A stretch of DNA of 29,285 nucleotides, from the NCBI GenBank assembly GCA_020201305.1, contig JAIVHC010000007.1, positions 1,122 to 30,406 on the forward strand. The letters run 5' to 3'. The notes under the pieces were generated by a model. It was not told the DNA's origin, searched no databases, and saw nothing but the letters and a program-made list of their open reading frames with translations. Positions 16,112-24,679 of the stretch are shown piece after piece. Origin of the DNA: Geobacteraceae bacterium (GTDB lineage Bacteria > Desulfobacterota > Desulfuromonadia > Desulfuromonadales > Desulfuromonadaceae). Both the position numbers and the translations under genes were made by a program. Positions within the stretch are counted from its first letter, which is position 1; the number at the start of each line of letters is the position of its first letter.

Positions 16112-17631
16112 TCCTTGGGGTCAAAGTGTTGCGGCCCCTGCAACAAAGGTGCGCCGGTTGAATGCGCAATCCCCCTTAGCATGCCATTGAATACAAAATG
16201 GTGAAATGGCAACACAGAGTACCAGTACGCAAGGCCGAGGAGCCCCCGGGGCAAAAAACGCGCAATTTGCTGTACTTCGGTTCGATTCTCACCTACGGGC
16301 TTGAGGCGGAAGATCAGGGCTGCTTCGCCCGGAAGTTTCATCTCTGCGGATAGCACGAGAGTCCGGTAGCGTTGCACATTCACTACGCACCAGAAATCTA
16401 TCGCATCTCCGGGATGTAAAAACTTTGAACTCCGCCGTCCCCGGCGTAGACCAAAACCGCCAATCAATTGATCCATAAAGCCGCGAATTTTCCACAGCCA
16501 GTTGGCGTAGTAGTAGCCTGTATCTCCACCCAGGGAGGTTATGGAAGGCCAGATCTGTTCTGCAGAGGCCTGGATAACCACCCGGCGTGAATCCTCGAAC
16601 ATGCTCCCTCCCGCCCAGGAGGGATCTCCGGGATTACTCAGCTCCAGCGGAGGCAGTTCTCCGGAATCGCTCCAGGCGGTTTCAACCTCGTGCTGGCGTG
16701 TGCGCATCAGGGCGCGCCGGATTGCGGTTCTGGCGTCATGGAGCTCTTGTGGGATGATTGTGGTGATGCGGTTTTCGCGGCACACCACCGGATTTTTCAG
16801 CCCCTGCGCCAGGGGGCGTGCCAGGGATACGGAGATAGGGGTGATGAAATGGATCCAGTAAGCACTTATGCGCGAATTGAAAAAAGGCACTTGAAGAATC
16901 CGGCGGCGGGGCAGACCTGCTTCTTCGGCGTAGATTCGCATCAGTTCGCAGTAATTGGTAACCTCCTCCTGACCGATATCGAAGGTCTCCCCTACAACTT
17001 CAGGATGCTCAAGACAGCCGATGAGATAGAAGATGACGTTGCGAATCCCGATAGGCTGGCACGGGGTATCCACCTTGCGTGGGGCAATGATAATGGGGAG
17101 GCGGTCCACCAGATAACGTAGCATTTCAAATGAAGCACTGCCAGAGCCGATAATCATGGCGGCGCGCAGGATGGTCACTGGCACCGAACCCTGGCGCAGA
17201 ATCTGTCCCACTTCAGCACGAGAGCGCAGGTGGTGACTCAGCTCGGGGTGTTCTTCTCCCAAGCCGCCCAGATATATGATCTGTTGCAGTCCGGCTGCAG
17301 CCGCAGCATGGGCCATATTCTGCGCTGCGACACGGTCGGTGGAGCTGTAGTCACTTACCCCAGGATGCATGGAGTGAACCAGGTAGAATGCTGCACGGCA
17401 GCCGTGTAGCGCCTGGGTCATGGTTGGACGATCCAGCACATCACCCTTGAAAATCTGCAGATCAGGATGGGTGGACCAGGGACGTCCTTCAAGCTTTTCG
17501 GGAGCGCGAACCAGTGCGTGCACCTGGTAACCGCGCTCCAGCAGGCGTGGTACCAGCCTTCCGCCCACGTATCCTGTTGCCCCTGCGACAAATATCGGTT
17601 GCTGTGGTTGTTGCAATTGTGCTGCGTCCAT
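16102..17631 (-). CDS. SDR-family NAD(P)-binding protein with C-terminal DUF2867
   Basis: A 509-aa two-domain protein. Residues ~12-300 form an atypical short-chain dehydrogenase/NmrA-like Rossmann domain with GATGYVGG (17-24) as the dinucleotide loop and YLVHSM in the active-site region. The C-terminal ~150 residues match DUF2867 (WPSITSLGGDTGYYYANWLWKIRG, FWCVVNVQ). Such fusions are common, but the substrate is unknown. The frame is open for 90 further codons upstream (to 17901); I chose ATG 17631 because the GATGYVGG motif then has the usual N-terminal distance and GGAG lies 11 nt upstream. It is convergent with the EVE gene. Confidence 0.88.
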   Translation of the reverse strand: MDAAQLQQPQQPIFVAGATGYVGGRLVPRLLERGYQVHALVRAPEKLEGRPWSTHPDLQIFKGDVLDRPTMTQALHGCRAAFYLVHSMHPGVSDYSSTDRVAAQNMAHAAAAAGLQQIIYLGGLGEEHPELSHHLRSRAEVGQILRQGSVPVTILRAAMIIGSGSASFEMLRYLVDRLPIIIAPRKVDTPCQPIGIRNVIFYLIGCLEHPEVVGETFDIGQEEVTNYCELMRIYAEEAGLPRRRILQVPFFNSRISAYWIHFITPISVSLARPLAQGLKNPVVCRENRITTIIPQELHDARTAIRRALMRTRQHEVETAWSDSGELPPLELSNPGDPSWAGGSMFEDSRRVVIQASAEQIWPSITSLGGDTGYYYANWLWKIRGFMDQLIGGFGLRRGRRSSKFLHPGDAIDFWCVVNVQRYRTLVLSAEMKLPGEAALIFRLKPVGENRTEVQQIARFLPRGLLGLAYWYSVLPFHHFVFNGMLRGIAHSTGAPLLQGPQHFDPKDQE

Positions 17632-17970
17632 TTGTTCTTGTTCTCCATTCAATCTGGTGTTTGAATCAATAGTGTACCATGGTAGTTCAAGAGTGGCTTG
17701 GATGTTTTTGTACGATAAGGCGAGAGTGCGAAATAATACTCTGAGTTTCAAGTATGTCTGGAATAAGTGCTGATTCTGGTAGGTAGAGGATGGGAATGTT
17801 TCCATCGCCTTTTGTGGATTTGTGGAGCGCATATGTATTTCCGGGAACATGAAGCTGTTGTGGTTGCCTAATTTATGTGCGGGGTGTATTTTCCCCCTCA
17901 TGTATTAAACCATGATGCTTTCGCAAAAAATCATAAGATGGCTAAGCAATAATTTCGACCTACAAGGCCT

Positions 17971-18029
17971 GGTGGTTTTTCAGGGACGAAGGCATACATC
18001 AGGTATGTCGAGGTCCTGAAAAAACACCG
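17971..18029. repeat. Imperfect inverted repeat upstream of umuD
   Basis: The left arm 17971-17997 (GGTGGTTTTTCAGG then GGCATAC) pairs with the right arm 18003-18029 (GTATGTC then CCTGAAAAAACACC) around the loop ATCAG. The outer and inner ends match and the middle is poorly paired. Together with the adjacent 17-bp repeat, it looks like one copy of a palindromic intergenic element. Confidence 0.7.
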
Positions 18030-18047
18030 TAACGCCGGAGGGCGGAC

Positions 18048-18064
18048 TTTTTGCGACGCCATCA
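18048..18064 (+). repeat. Dispersed 17-bp repeat, copy 2
   Basis: Identical to 8589-8605, same strand. Here it directly follows the imperfect palindrome and the GC-rich GCCGGAGGGCGGA, and ends 43 bp before umuD. Confidence 0.7.
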
Positions 18065-18107
18065 ACCATCAATTTCTCCAGCCCCAGCAAAGGTAGTTTA
18101 GATTAGT

Positions 18108-18557
18108 ATGCATGCACCAGAGGCCACCGTACTTGAAGTCTTCACTCCGAGTGCGGAGCAAAATTCAAACCCTTGCTCTATTCCTATGTTTGCGGAGCAT
18201 ATAGAAGCAGGCTTCCCGAGTCCGGCACAGGATTACGTTGATCAGTGCATGGATCTAAACGAACTGTGTATTCGCCATCCAGCGACGGCATTTTTTGTCC
18301 GAGTAAAAGGTGACTCCATGGTGGAAGGTGGAATTGGGGACGGAGATGTCCTCATTGTCGAGGGGAGTATTGATCCACGTCATGGAGATATTGTTGTCGC
18401 CTGCATTGATGATTCTCTTACCGTCAAGCTGCTCGAGCTCCATCCGGAGCCGAGACTAGTTCCCATGAACAGGGCATACCAGGCCATTGCCATCACTCCC
18501 GACAACGAGACCAACATCGTAGGGGTGGTCACAAACGTTATTCATCCCTTGCGTTAA
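18108..18557 (+). CDS. umuD: UmuD-like SOS mutagenesis protein (S24 peptidase)
   Basis: A 149-aa protein with all UmuD landmarks: self-cleavage site Ala34-Gly35 (EAGFPSPA), nucleophile Ser70 (VKGDSM) and general base Lys107 (LTVKLL). The spacing is exactly that of E. coli UmuD (24/25, 60, 97) shifted by ten. RecA-stimulated cleavage would give UmuD', the partner of the UmuC polymerase. There is no helix-turn-helix domain, so it is not LexA. The expected umuC begins 12 nt after the stop but is destroyed (see next entry), so this UmuD has no local polymerase. The ATG lacks a strong ribosome site. No clear LexA box was seen, but the operator of this organism is unknown. Confidence 0.93.
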   Translation: MHAPEATVLEVFTPSAEQNSNPCSIPMFAEHIEAGFPSPAQDYVDQCMDLNELCIRHPATAFFVRVKGDSMVEGGIGDGDVLIVEGSIDPRHGDIVVACIDDSLTVKLLELHPEPRLVPMNRAYQAIAITPDNETNIVGVVTNVIHPLR

Positions 18558-18569
18558 AGATGCATTCCG

Positions 18570-18640
18570 ATGTTTGTCCTGGTAGGTTGCAACAACTTCT
18601 ATGTGAGCTGTAAGTGCCTGGGAGCTGTAAGTGCCTGGCG
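18570..18640 (+). pseudogene. umuC: Remnant of umuC (5' end only)
   Basis: Twelve bases after the umuD stop, ATG 18570 opens MFVLVGCNNFYVSCKCL, clearly the start of a Y-family UmuC protein (usual form MFALVDCNNFYASCE). The metal-binding Asp of that motif is Gly here. After about 17 codons the sequence enters a perfect 17-bp tandem duplication that shifts the frame, and the rest of the ~420-codon gene is absent before the aminotransferase promoter at 18731. A short AFGRKV in one frame past the duplication could derive from the internal SFGxxV motif, but this is weak. Nonfunctional as a polymerase. Confidence 0.8.
18605..18638 (+). repeat. Perfect 17-bp tandem duplication inside the umuC remnant
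   Basis: GAGCTGTAAGTGCCTGG occurs at 18605-18621 and again directly at 18622-18638 with no mismatch. Seventeen is not a multiple of three, so the duplication changes the reading frame. The lack of divergence suggests a recent event. Confidence 0.95.
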
Positions 18641-18730
18641 TTTGGACGCAAGGTGCGCGAACGAATGTTATGCTGGTTGTGCAGGTTCCGGTATGCGTAG
18701 GTACTGCGCCGCTAAGGATGCAAATAGGAT

Positions 18731-18760
18731 TTGACATCAACCCGATAATCCTGATTTAAT
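18731..18760 (+). promoter_or_regulatory. Sigma-70-type promoter of the aminotransferase gene
   Basis: A perfect TTGACA (18731-18736) and TTTAAT (18755-18760, one mismatch to TATAAT) are spaced by 18 bp, about 70 bp before the start at 18832. Confidence 0.6.
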
Positions 18761-18831
18761 CACAAATTGTGTTTTTGTTCCGGTCCTGTGATCGGCATTT
18801 TATACAATACTTGGGAAAGAAGGTAATGACC

Positions 18832-20124
18832 ATGAATCCACTGGCTCAAGAACTAAACGATGTACTCGCGCAGAAAAATCCGCACGTTCTGGAGATGCTC
18901 TCCGACCTGGGCAAGAATCTGTTCTTCCCTAAAGGAATTCTGTCGCAGTCTGCAGAGGCAAAAGAAAAAGCACACAAATACAACGCCACCATCGGGATTG
19001 CCACCGAAGGGGATGGCCCCATGTATCTGCAGTGCATTTATGATAAGCTCTCGGCGTATAATCCCAAGGATATCTTTCCTTATGCTCCGCCTGCGGGAAA
19101 ACCCGAGCTACGCGCTGCCTGGCGCGAAAAAATGCTGCGGGAAAACCCCAGCATGGAGGGAAAGAATTTTGGCGTACCTATTGTAACCAGCGCTTTGACC
19201 CATGGTCTCTCCATTGTAGCGGATATGTTTGTGGATGCCGGCGATCACATGGTTCTGCCTGATATGATGTGGGGCAACTACAATCTAACCTTTTCCACCC
19301 GCTGTGGCGCAGTGATTAAAAAATACCCCACCTTTACGGCTACGGGGGGCTTCAATGTTCCGGCGTTCAAGTCTGAACTCGAGAAAGTAGCGGCAGAAAA
19401 AGGAAAGGCCATTGTTCTGCTGAACTTCCCCAATAACCCCAGTGGCTATACCCCCAGCGTTGAAGAAGGTGATGCGATCGTGAAGGTGATCAAGGATGTG
19501 GCCGAGGATGGCTGCAATCTGGTTGTGGTTACTGATGATGCTTACTTCGGGCTCTTTTATGAAGATTCCATGCAGGAATCCCTCTACGGTAAGCTCGCTA
19601 ACCTTCATTCACGCATTCTCGCCATTAAGCTCGATGGAGCGACCAAGGAAGAGTATGTGTGGGGCTTCCGCACCGGTTTCATCACCTATGCGGATGCAAG
19701 TGATGAAGTTCTCAATGCGCTGGAAAAGAAAACCCTCGGCTGTATCCGTGCGACCATTTCCAACTGCCCCCATCCGGGACAGACCTTTGTTCTTGACGCC
19801 CTGCGCTCGGACAAATTTCTGGAACAGAAGGAGCAGAAGTATCAGATTATGAAAGGGCGGGCCCTGCAGGTTAAAAAAGTGCTTGCAGATTCCAAGTATG
19901 ATGATGCGTGGGAATACTACCCCTTCAATTCCGGCTATTTTATGTGTCTGAAGTTGAAGAAGGTCGAAGCGGAGAAGTTGCGCCTCCATCTGCTGGATAA
20001 ATACGGGGTCGGAACCATTGCAATCAACAAGACCGATCTGCGCATTGCGTTCTCCTGTATAGCTGAAGAGGATATCGAAGAACTCTTCAATATCATCCAT
20101 CAGGCTGCTACCGATCTGGCCTGA
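18832..20124 (+). CDS. PLP-dependent aminotransferase, class I/II fold
   Basis: A 430-aa cytoplasmic enzyme of the aspartate-aminotransferase fold. Visible PLP-site features are LNFPNNPSGYTP (Asn of NPSG), DDAYFGL (Asp235/236 and Tyr) and the Schiff-base lysine, probably Lys272 in LDGATKEEYVWGFRTGF. The GATKE loop differs from the SxSK loop of common AspC or LL-diaminopimelate aminotransferases, so I do not name the substrate. ATG 18832 is favoured over ATG 18826 because AAGG then lies 8 nt upstream. The gene has a sigma-70-like promoter and a strong terminator, so it is a monocistronic unit. Confidence 0.88.
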   Translation: MNPLAQELNDVLAQKNPHVLEMLSDLGKNLFFPKGILSQSAEAKEKAHKYNATIGIATEGDGPMYLQCIYDKLSAYNPKDIFPYAPPAGKPELRAAWREKMLRENPSMEGKNFGVPIVTSALTHGLSIVADMFVDAGDHMVLPDMMWGNYNLTFSTRCGAVIKKYPTFTATGGFNVPAFKSELEKVAAEKGKAIVLLNFPNNPSGYTPSVEEGDAIVKVIKDVAEDGCNLVVVTDDAYFGLFYEDSMQESLYGKLANLHSRILAIKLDGATKEEYVWGFRTGFITYADASDEVLNALEKKTLGCIRATISNCPHPGQTFVLDALRSDKFLEQKEQKYQIMKGRALQVKKVLADSKYDDAWEYYPFNSGYFMCLKLKKVEAEKLRLHLLDKYGVGTIAINKTDLRIAFSCIAEEDIEELFNIIHQAATDLA

Positions 20125-20138
20125 ATGTAACGGGATAT

Positions 20139-20181
20139 GCCACAAAAAAACCCGCCCTCAATTGGCGGGTTTTTTTGTGGC
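20139..20181. terminator. Strong bidirectional rho-independent terminator
   Basis: GCCACAAAAAAACCCGCC (20139-20156) and GGCGGGTTTTTTTGTGGC (20164-20181) form a perfect 18-bp stem with a 7-nt loop. The GC core flanked by A7/T7 would work in both directions. It ends the aminotransferase message. Confidence 0.95.
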
Positions 20182-20216
20182 TCAGAATGTTTAAGGTAAG
20201 CAGTTACGTGACAAAT

Positions 20217-20411
20217 ATGGAATTTTTTCTCACAGTTATAGGGGTGGTAATGGTCGTTGGGGGAATGCCGTGGTTTCTCTCTCCCCAGGGGGTAAAGAAA
20301 ATGCTGCTGCAGATATTACCCCTGCCGGAACACACCATGCGCAGCATGGGATTTGTTCTGATGCTCGCCGGCCTATTAACGGTGTATATTGCCTCCAACT
20401 ATTTTGCCTGA
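20217..20411 (+). CDS. DUF2065 (YjeT-like) small membrane protein
   Basis: A 64-aa inner-membrane protein with two hydrophobic helices (about 2-20 and 43-62) joined by the conserved loop GGMPWFLSPQGVKKM, the DUF2065 pattern. Function unknown; family members are often near membrane proteases or purine genes. The start has no strong ribosome site; an in-frame GTG at 20208 with AAGG 11 nt upstream is an alternative. I chose ATG 20217 because family members begin at this point. It lies 35 bp after the terminator and 10 bp before queA. Confidence 0.8.
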   Translation: MEFFLTVIGVVMVVGGMPWFLSPQGVKKMLLQILPLPEHTMRSMGFVLMLAGLLTVYIASNYFA

Positions 20412-20421
20412 TTTGTGTGCC

Positions 20422-21459
20422 ATGCTCCTGAGTGATTTTGACTACACCCTCCCACCAGATCTGATTGCGCAACAACCTGCAGAGCGACGCGAAGATTCCC
20501 GTCTAATGGTGTTGGAACGCAGTACCGGCCGTATTGTCAATTCTCTGTTTAAGCAGATTGAAGAATACTTTAATCCCGGCGATGTGCTGGTTATAAACGA
20601 TACCCGGGTTATTCCGGCGCGTCTCCACGGAACCAAAGCGAGTGGTGGCAGGATTGAGGTCTTCCTGGTACGGCGTATTGAGGCTCTGCCCGGTGAGTGC
20701 TGGGTATGTCTTACCCGCAGTTCCAGGGCACCGCGTCCGGGGACGCGCCTTATCATAGCCGGAGACCTGGATGCCGAAGTGCTTGATGAGGGTGAAGATG
20801 GTTACAGAAATATCCGCTTCGAGTACAGTGGAGCCGATTTCCAGCAGTGGTTGGAGGAGAAGGGCAGTATCCCCCTGCCTCCATACATTGAACGTGCCCC
20901 GCAGGAGCAGGACCTGGAGCGTTATCAGACCACGTTTTCCAGTGTCCCCGGCGCGGTTGCCGCCCCCACTGCAGGGCTTCACTTCACACCCCGCATCCTT
21001 GACAATCTGCGCGCAAAGGGAGTTGTGGTAACCCCGCTGACCCTGCATATAGGGCTGGGAACCTTTCTGCCGGTGCGCGTGGATAATATTTCCGAGCATC
21101 GCATGCACTCTGAGGCATACACTATCCCTGATTCAACTGCGACTGTGGTAAATGCCGCAATACGCGAAGGGCGCAGAGTTGTGGCTCTCGGGACTACGGT
21201 TACCCGTACCCTCGAATACGCCGTCACTGAAAGCGGGGAGATCTGCCCCGGAAGCGGAATGACAGATATGTTTATCTATCCCGGGTACCGCTTCAAGGCT
21301 GTAGATGCGCTGCTGACCAATTTTCACCTCCCCAAATCCACCCTGCTTATGCTAGTCAGTGCCTTAGCAGGGCGCGATTTTATTCTGCGCGCATATGCCG
21401 AGGCTGTGGTGCAACGTTATAGATTTTTCAGCTATGGCGATTGTATGCTTATCTCATAA
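20422..21459 (+). CDS. queA: S-adenosylmethionine:tRNA ribosyltransferase-isomerase
   Basis: A 345-aa enzyme of queuosine synthesis. It transfers and isomerises the ribosyl moiety of SAM onto preQ1 in tRNA (position 34) to give epoxyqueuosine. It starts MLLSDFDYTLPPDLIAQ and continues with QPAERREDSRL, INDTRVIPARLHG, SVPGAVAAPTAGLHFT, GLGTFLPVR, and TNFHLPKSTLLMLVSA, all diagnostic. It is intact and of normal length. The ATG lacks an obvious ribosome site and follows the DUF2065 stop by 10 bp, so coupling is likely. tgt, the enzyme of the preceding step, is directly downstream but damaged. Confidence 0.96.
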   Translation: MLLSDFDYTLPPDLIAQQPAERREDSRLMVLERSTGRIVNSLFKQIEEYFNPGDVLVINDTRVIPARLHGTKASGGRIEVFLVRRIEALPGECWVCLTRSSRAPRPGTRLIIAGDLDAEVLDEGEDGYRNIRFEYSGADFQQWLEEKGSIPLPPYIERAPQEQDLERYQTTFSSVPGAVAAPTAGLHFTPRILDNLRAKGVVVTPLTLHIGLGTFLPVRVDNISEHRMHSEAYTIPDSTATVVNAAIREGRRVVALGTTVTRTLEYAVTESGEICPGSGMTDMFIYPGYRFKAVDALLTNFHLPKSTLLMLVSALAGRDFILRAYAEAVVQRYRFFSYGDCMLIS

Positions 21460-21490
21460 TCTTCCCTATTCCTGAAGGAACTGCTCCACC

Positions 21491-22533
21491 ATGGCGTTTG
21501 GATTCGAACTTCTCCATACCGATACCACCTCGGCTGCACGCAGAGGACGCATATCCACCCCGCGAGGAACAATAGAAACTCCGGTATTCATGCCCGTGGG
21601 CACCCAGGGGACGGTAAAAGCCGTGTTCCCCGAAACCCTGCACGAGATCGGGGCGCAGATTATCCTGGGTAACACCTACCATCTGTTTTTACGTCCCGGG
21701 CACGAGCTGATTCAACATTTAGGTGGGTTGCACAAGTTTATGCACTGGTCCGGCCCGATCCTGACCGACAGCGGCGGGTTTCAGGTCTTCAGTCTGGGAA
21801 AATTGCGCAAAATCGATGAGGACGGGGTCAGGTTTCAATCCCATCTTGACGGTTCTAACAAAGTACTTACCCCCGAATCATCGATACAGGTTCAGCAGGC
21901 TTTAGGTGCGGATATCCTCATGGTGTTTGATGAGTGCATTCCCTATCCCGCTACGCGTGCATATGTAGAAGATTCAACTGCGCGCTCCATGCGCTGGGCC
22001 GGGCGTTCCTTTGCGGCGCATGATCGTAGCAGATTCTTATGGATATCGGCTTTGACGGCTATGCCATTGGTGGTCTTTCGGTAGGGGAGGGCGCGGAGCA
22101 AATGTATGCAGTGATGGACTACACCCTGCCGCTGCTTCCGCAACAGCAGCCACGCTATGTGATGGGGGTGGGGACCCCGGAAAATCTGGTAGAGGGGGTA
22201 AGGCGCGGCGTGGATATGTTTGACTGTGTCATGCCCACCCGTAATGCACGTAACGGCGTGCTCTTCACCCACACGGGTAAAATCAGTATCAAGCAGGCGC
22301 AATATACAGATGATTCGGCCCCTATCGATCCGCATTGCGATTGTTACGTGTGCAGCAACTACAGTCGCGCTTATTTGCGCCATTTGTTCAAGTGTAACGA
22401 GATCCTCGCTTCCATGCTAAATACCCAGCACAATCTACACTACTATCTGTCCCTGATGGAGCAGATGCGCAGTGCCATTGCCCAGGATCGATTCGCTGAT
22501 TTCTGTGTGGACTTTTATGCCATGCGCACTTGA
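21491..22533 (+). pseudogene. tgt: Queuine/preQ1 tRNA-guanine transglycosylase, disrupted by internal deletion and frameshift
   Basis: Two frames together make one tgt. The first (21491 to ~22030) holds VFMPVGTQGTVK, LTDSGGFQVFSL (general acid/base Asp) and FDECIPYP. The second (~22030-22533) holds DIGFDGYAIGGLSVGE, MFDCVMPTRNARNG with the nucleophile Asp, and the zinc ligands CDCYVC...NTQHNLHYY. At 22028-22032 the frame shifts by one. Compared with E. coli Tgt, about 23 residues (~70 nt) are missing here, including the LFGIxQG loop whose Gln binds the substrate base. The first frame ends at 22084 after an unrelated tail. ATG 22039 could restart translation but has no ribosome site. Either a real loss of the preQ1-inserting enzyme or an assembly error. 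Confidence 0.9.
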
Positions 22534-22654
22534 AAGAAAATGTAGGTACGATTTCATAGTACGGCGGTCTTGTACTTGAAAGTTACGTCATAACAGGTTA
22601 TAAACGGAGCTTAAATTTTTTACGCAATCAACTTAACTGGGAGGAATAATTATT

Positions 22655-22969
22655 ATGGTTTCAAACGCTTATGCAATGGCAGGCAGCGGAGCACAGGGTG
22701 GACAACAGGGTTACGAGGGGATCATCATGCTGGTCCTCATGTTCGCGATCTTCTATTTTCTCCTCATTCGTCCGCAGCAGAAACGCGCCAAACAGCACCG
22801 TAAACTCATCGAATCCCTCAAAGCGGGCGACAACGTAATTACCGCCGGAGGTATCCACGGTAAAATTACAACCGTACAGGACGATGTGATCACCATTGAG
22901 GTTGATAAAGGGGTGAAGATGAAGTTCACTCGCAGTTCTGTCTCCGCTACTGCCGAGCAGAGCGAATAA
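22655..22969 (+). CDS. yajC: Preprotein translocase subunit YajC
   Basis: A 104-aa single-span inner-membrane protein associated with SecDF. The transmembrane helix (about 23-42, IIMLVLMFAIFYFLLIRP) leads straight into the conserved RPQQKRAKQHRK. After that comes the cytoplasmic domain with LKAGDNVITAGGIHGKI. The ATG follows GGGAGG at a 9-nt distance. Complete. It heads yajC-secD-secF, the usual bacterial order downstream of tgt. Confidence 0.97.
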   Translation: MVSNAYAMAGSGAQGGQQGYEGIIMLVLMFAIFYFLLIRPQQKRAKQHRKLIESLKAGDNVITAGGIHGKITTVQDDVITIEVDKGVKMKFTRSSVSATAEQSE

Positions 22970-23068
22970 CGATCATTGTTTAGTTTGTAAACGTTTTATG
23001 CACCCATGAATGCGGCGCGACAAGGCGCTCGCAGCGCTGGCCTTCTTGAAGGGGAGTGGAGTTGAGAT

Positions 23069-24667
23069 ATGACAAACAGCATTAAATTGCGTGGGCTTCT
23101 GGTTCTGGCTTGTGTGCTACTGGCCCTCGCCTCACTGGCACCTACGCTGATGAAGGATCGTCTGCCTACCTGGTGGCAGAACGCTTTTGATCCTATCCAT
23201 CTGGGGCTGGACCTTCAGGGAGGTATGCACCTGGTTTTAGGGGTAGAGGTTGACAAAGCGGTCGAAAGCCGCCTTGACAGCATTATCCAAGAGACCGAGG
23301 TTCTCCTCAACGATGAAGATATTATTTTCAAGAGTGTGGATCGCTTTGATGGGGAGCGCCTGAAGATCACGGTATATGACACGGATGCTGGTGAAGAGGT
23401 GGATGCGGTAATGCGCGAGCAATTCCCCTCCCTCGAACCTATGACCATCGATGGCAGTTCCGGCTATGTGGAAAAGAACTACCGCTTCAGCGACAAAGAG
23501 ATTGCCCAGATTAAGGATTTTGCGGTACGCCAGGCCCTTGAGACCATGCGTAACCGCGTGGATCAGTTCGGCGTAAGCGAGCCGGTGATTCAGCGGCAGT
23601 CTGACTATAGGATTCTTATCCAACTTCCCGGAATTAAGGAACCGCAACGCGCTATCAATCTGCTGGGTAAAACCGCGCAACTACAGTTCAAAATGGTAGT
23701 TGAAGATGCGGATATTGAGGCTGCCAAGGCTGGTGATCTAAAGCCCGGGACTACTCTGTTGTATGAACGCGACGTGGATTCACGCACAGGGAAGGTGACA
23801 GAGCGTCCTCTTGTAGTGTCGGATCGCTCCTCCTTAACCGGAGATCTTCTTTCTGATGCTCAGGTGCGCATTGATACGCGTTTCAACGAACCCTATGTTG
23901 CCATTGATTTCAATGCTGCGGGAGCGAAACGCTTTGACCAGATTACCGCAGCCAATGTAGGCCAGCGCATGGCGATTGTGCTGGATGATACCGTGTATTC
24001 TGCACCTACTATCCGCGAGCGTATCTCGGGCGGGAGTGCTCAGATCAGCGGGGCGTTTACCGAGCAGGAAGCAACCGACCTTGCCATTGTGCTGCGTGCC
24101 GGCTCTCTGCCTGCTCCGGTAAACATTCTGGAGAATCGTACCGTAGGGCCGTCCCTCGGCCATGATTCCATAGAACAGGGGATCAATTCCGTTCTTATCG
24201 GCGCGGTGCTGGTTATCATAATGATCCTTGTGTACTACCGTGGCGCCGGCATTGTGGCGAATACCGCGTTGGTGCTGAATATCATCTTTATTATGGCGCT
24301 ACTGGGAATGTTCAAGGCAACATTGACCCTGCCCGGGATCGCGGGGATTGTCCTTACAGTGGGGATGGCGATTGATGCCAATGTACTTATTTTCGAGCGC
24401 ATTCGTGAGGAATTGCGTAACGGCAAATCCGCACGCATTGCCATTGATTCCGGTTACGCCAAGGCGTTTGTCACCATAGTGGATGCCAATATAACCACCC
24501 TGATTGCAGCAGTGGTTCTGTTCCAGTTCGGCACCGGTCCGGTCAAGGGCTTTGCGGTAACCCTCTCGATAGGTATTCTGGCCTCTATGTTTACCGCCAT
24601 ATTTGTTTCACGCCTGATTTTTGATTTCTTCCTGGATGTGCGTAACGTCCGGAAGATCAGTATATAA
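23069..24667 (+). CDS. secD: Protein translocase subunit SecD
   Basis: A 532-aa membrane subunit that uses the proton gradient to help finish Sec-dependent export. There is one N-terminal helix, then the first periplasmic region (GLDLQGGMHLVLGV) and a P1 head domain. Five C-terminal helices contain the motifs GPSLGHDSIEQG, LTLPGIAGIVLTVGMAIDANVLIFERIREE and FGTGPVKGFAVTLSIGI. The Asp in AIDANV is the residue linked to proton coupling. It is shorter than E. coli SecD (615 aa) but normal for many other phyla. secF follows after 12 nt. Confidence 0.97.
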   Translation: MTNSIKLRGLLVLACVLLALASLAPTLMKDRLPTWWQNAFDPIHLGLDLQGGMHLVLGVEVDKAVESRLDSIIQETEVLLNDEDIIFKSVDRFDGERLKITVYDTDAGEEVDAVMREQFPSLEPMTIDGSSGYVEKNYRFSDKEIAQIKDFAVRQALETMRNRVDQFGVSEPVIQRQSDYRILIQLPGIKEPQRAINLLGKTAQLQFKMVVEDADIEAAKAGDLKPGTTLLYERDVDSRTGKVTERPLVVSDRSSLTGDLLSDAQVRIDTRFNEPYVAIDFNAAGAKRFDQITAANVGQRMAIVLDDTVYSAPTIRERISGGSAQISGAFTEQEATDLAIVLRAGSLPAPVNILENRTVGPSLGHDSIEQGINSVLIGAVLVIIMILVYYRGAGIVANTALVLNIIFIMALLGMFKATLTLPGIAGIVLTVGMAIDANVLIFERIREELRNGKSARIAIDSGYAKAFVTIVDANITTLIAAVVLFQFGTGPVKGFAVTLSIGILASMFTAIFVSRLIFDFFLDVRNVRKISI

Positions 24668-24679
24668 AAGGAGCAACTG

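Larger units (their letters stand above)
17632..18107. other. 476-bp intergenic stretch between the SDR gene and umuD
   Basis: It holds no supported gene. The left part (17632-17901) is an open but non-family extension of the SDR frame. The right part (about 17955-18064) holds an imperfect palindrome and copy 2 of the dispersed 17-bp repeat, described separately. No convincing promoter or LexA site was identified. Confidence 0.6.

Noticed and set aside
17632..17901. 90-codon N-terminal extension of the SDR protein
   Set aside because: Low-similarity, non-domain sequence; the Rossmann GATGYVGG motif is normally near the N-terminus.
18108..18557. LexA repressor
   Set aside because: The DNA-binding N-terminal domain is absent and residue spacing matches UmuD.
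22039..22533. Independent gene starting at ATG 22039
   Set aside because: It is the C-terminal half of tgt in another frame and has no ribosome site.
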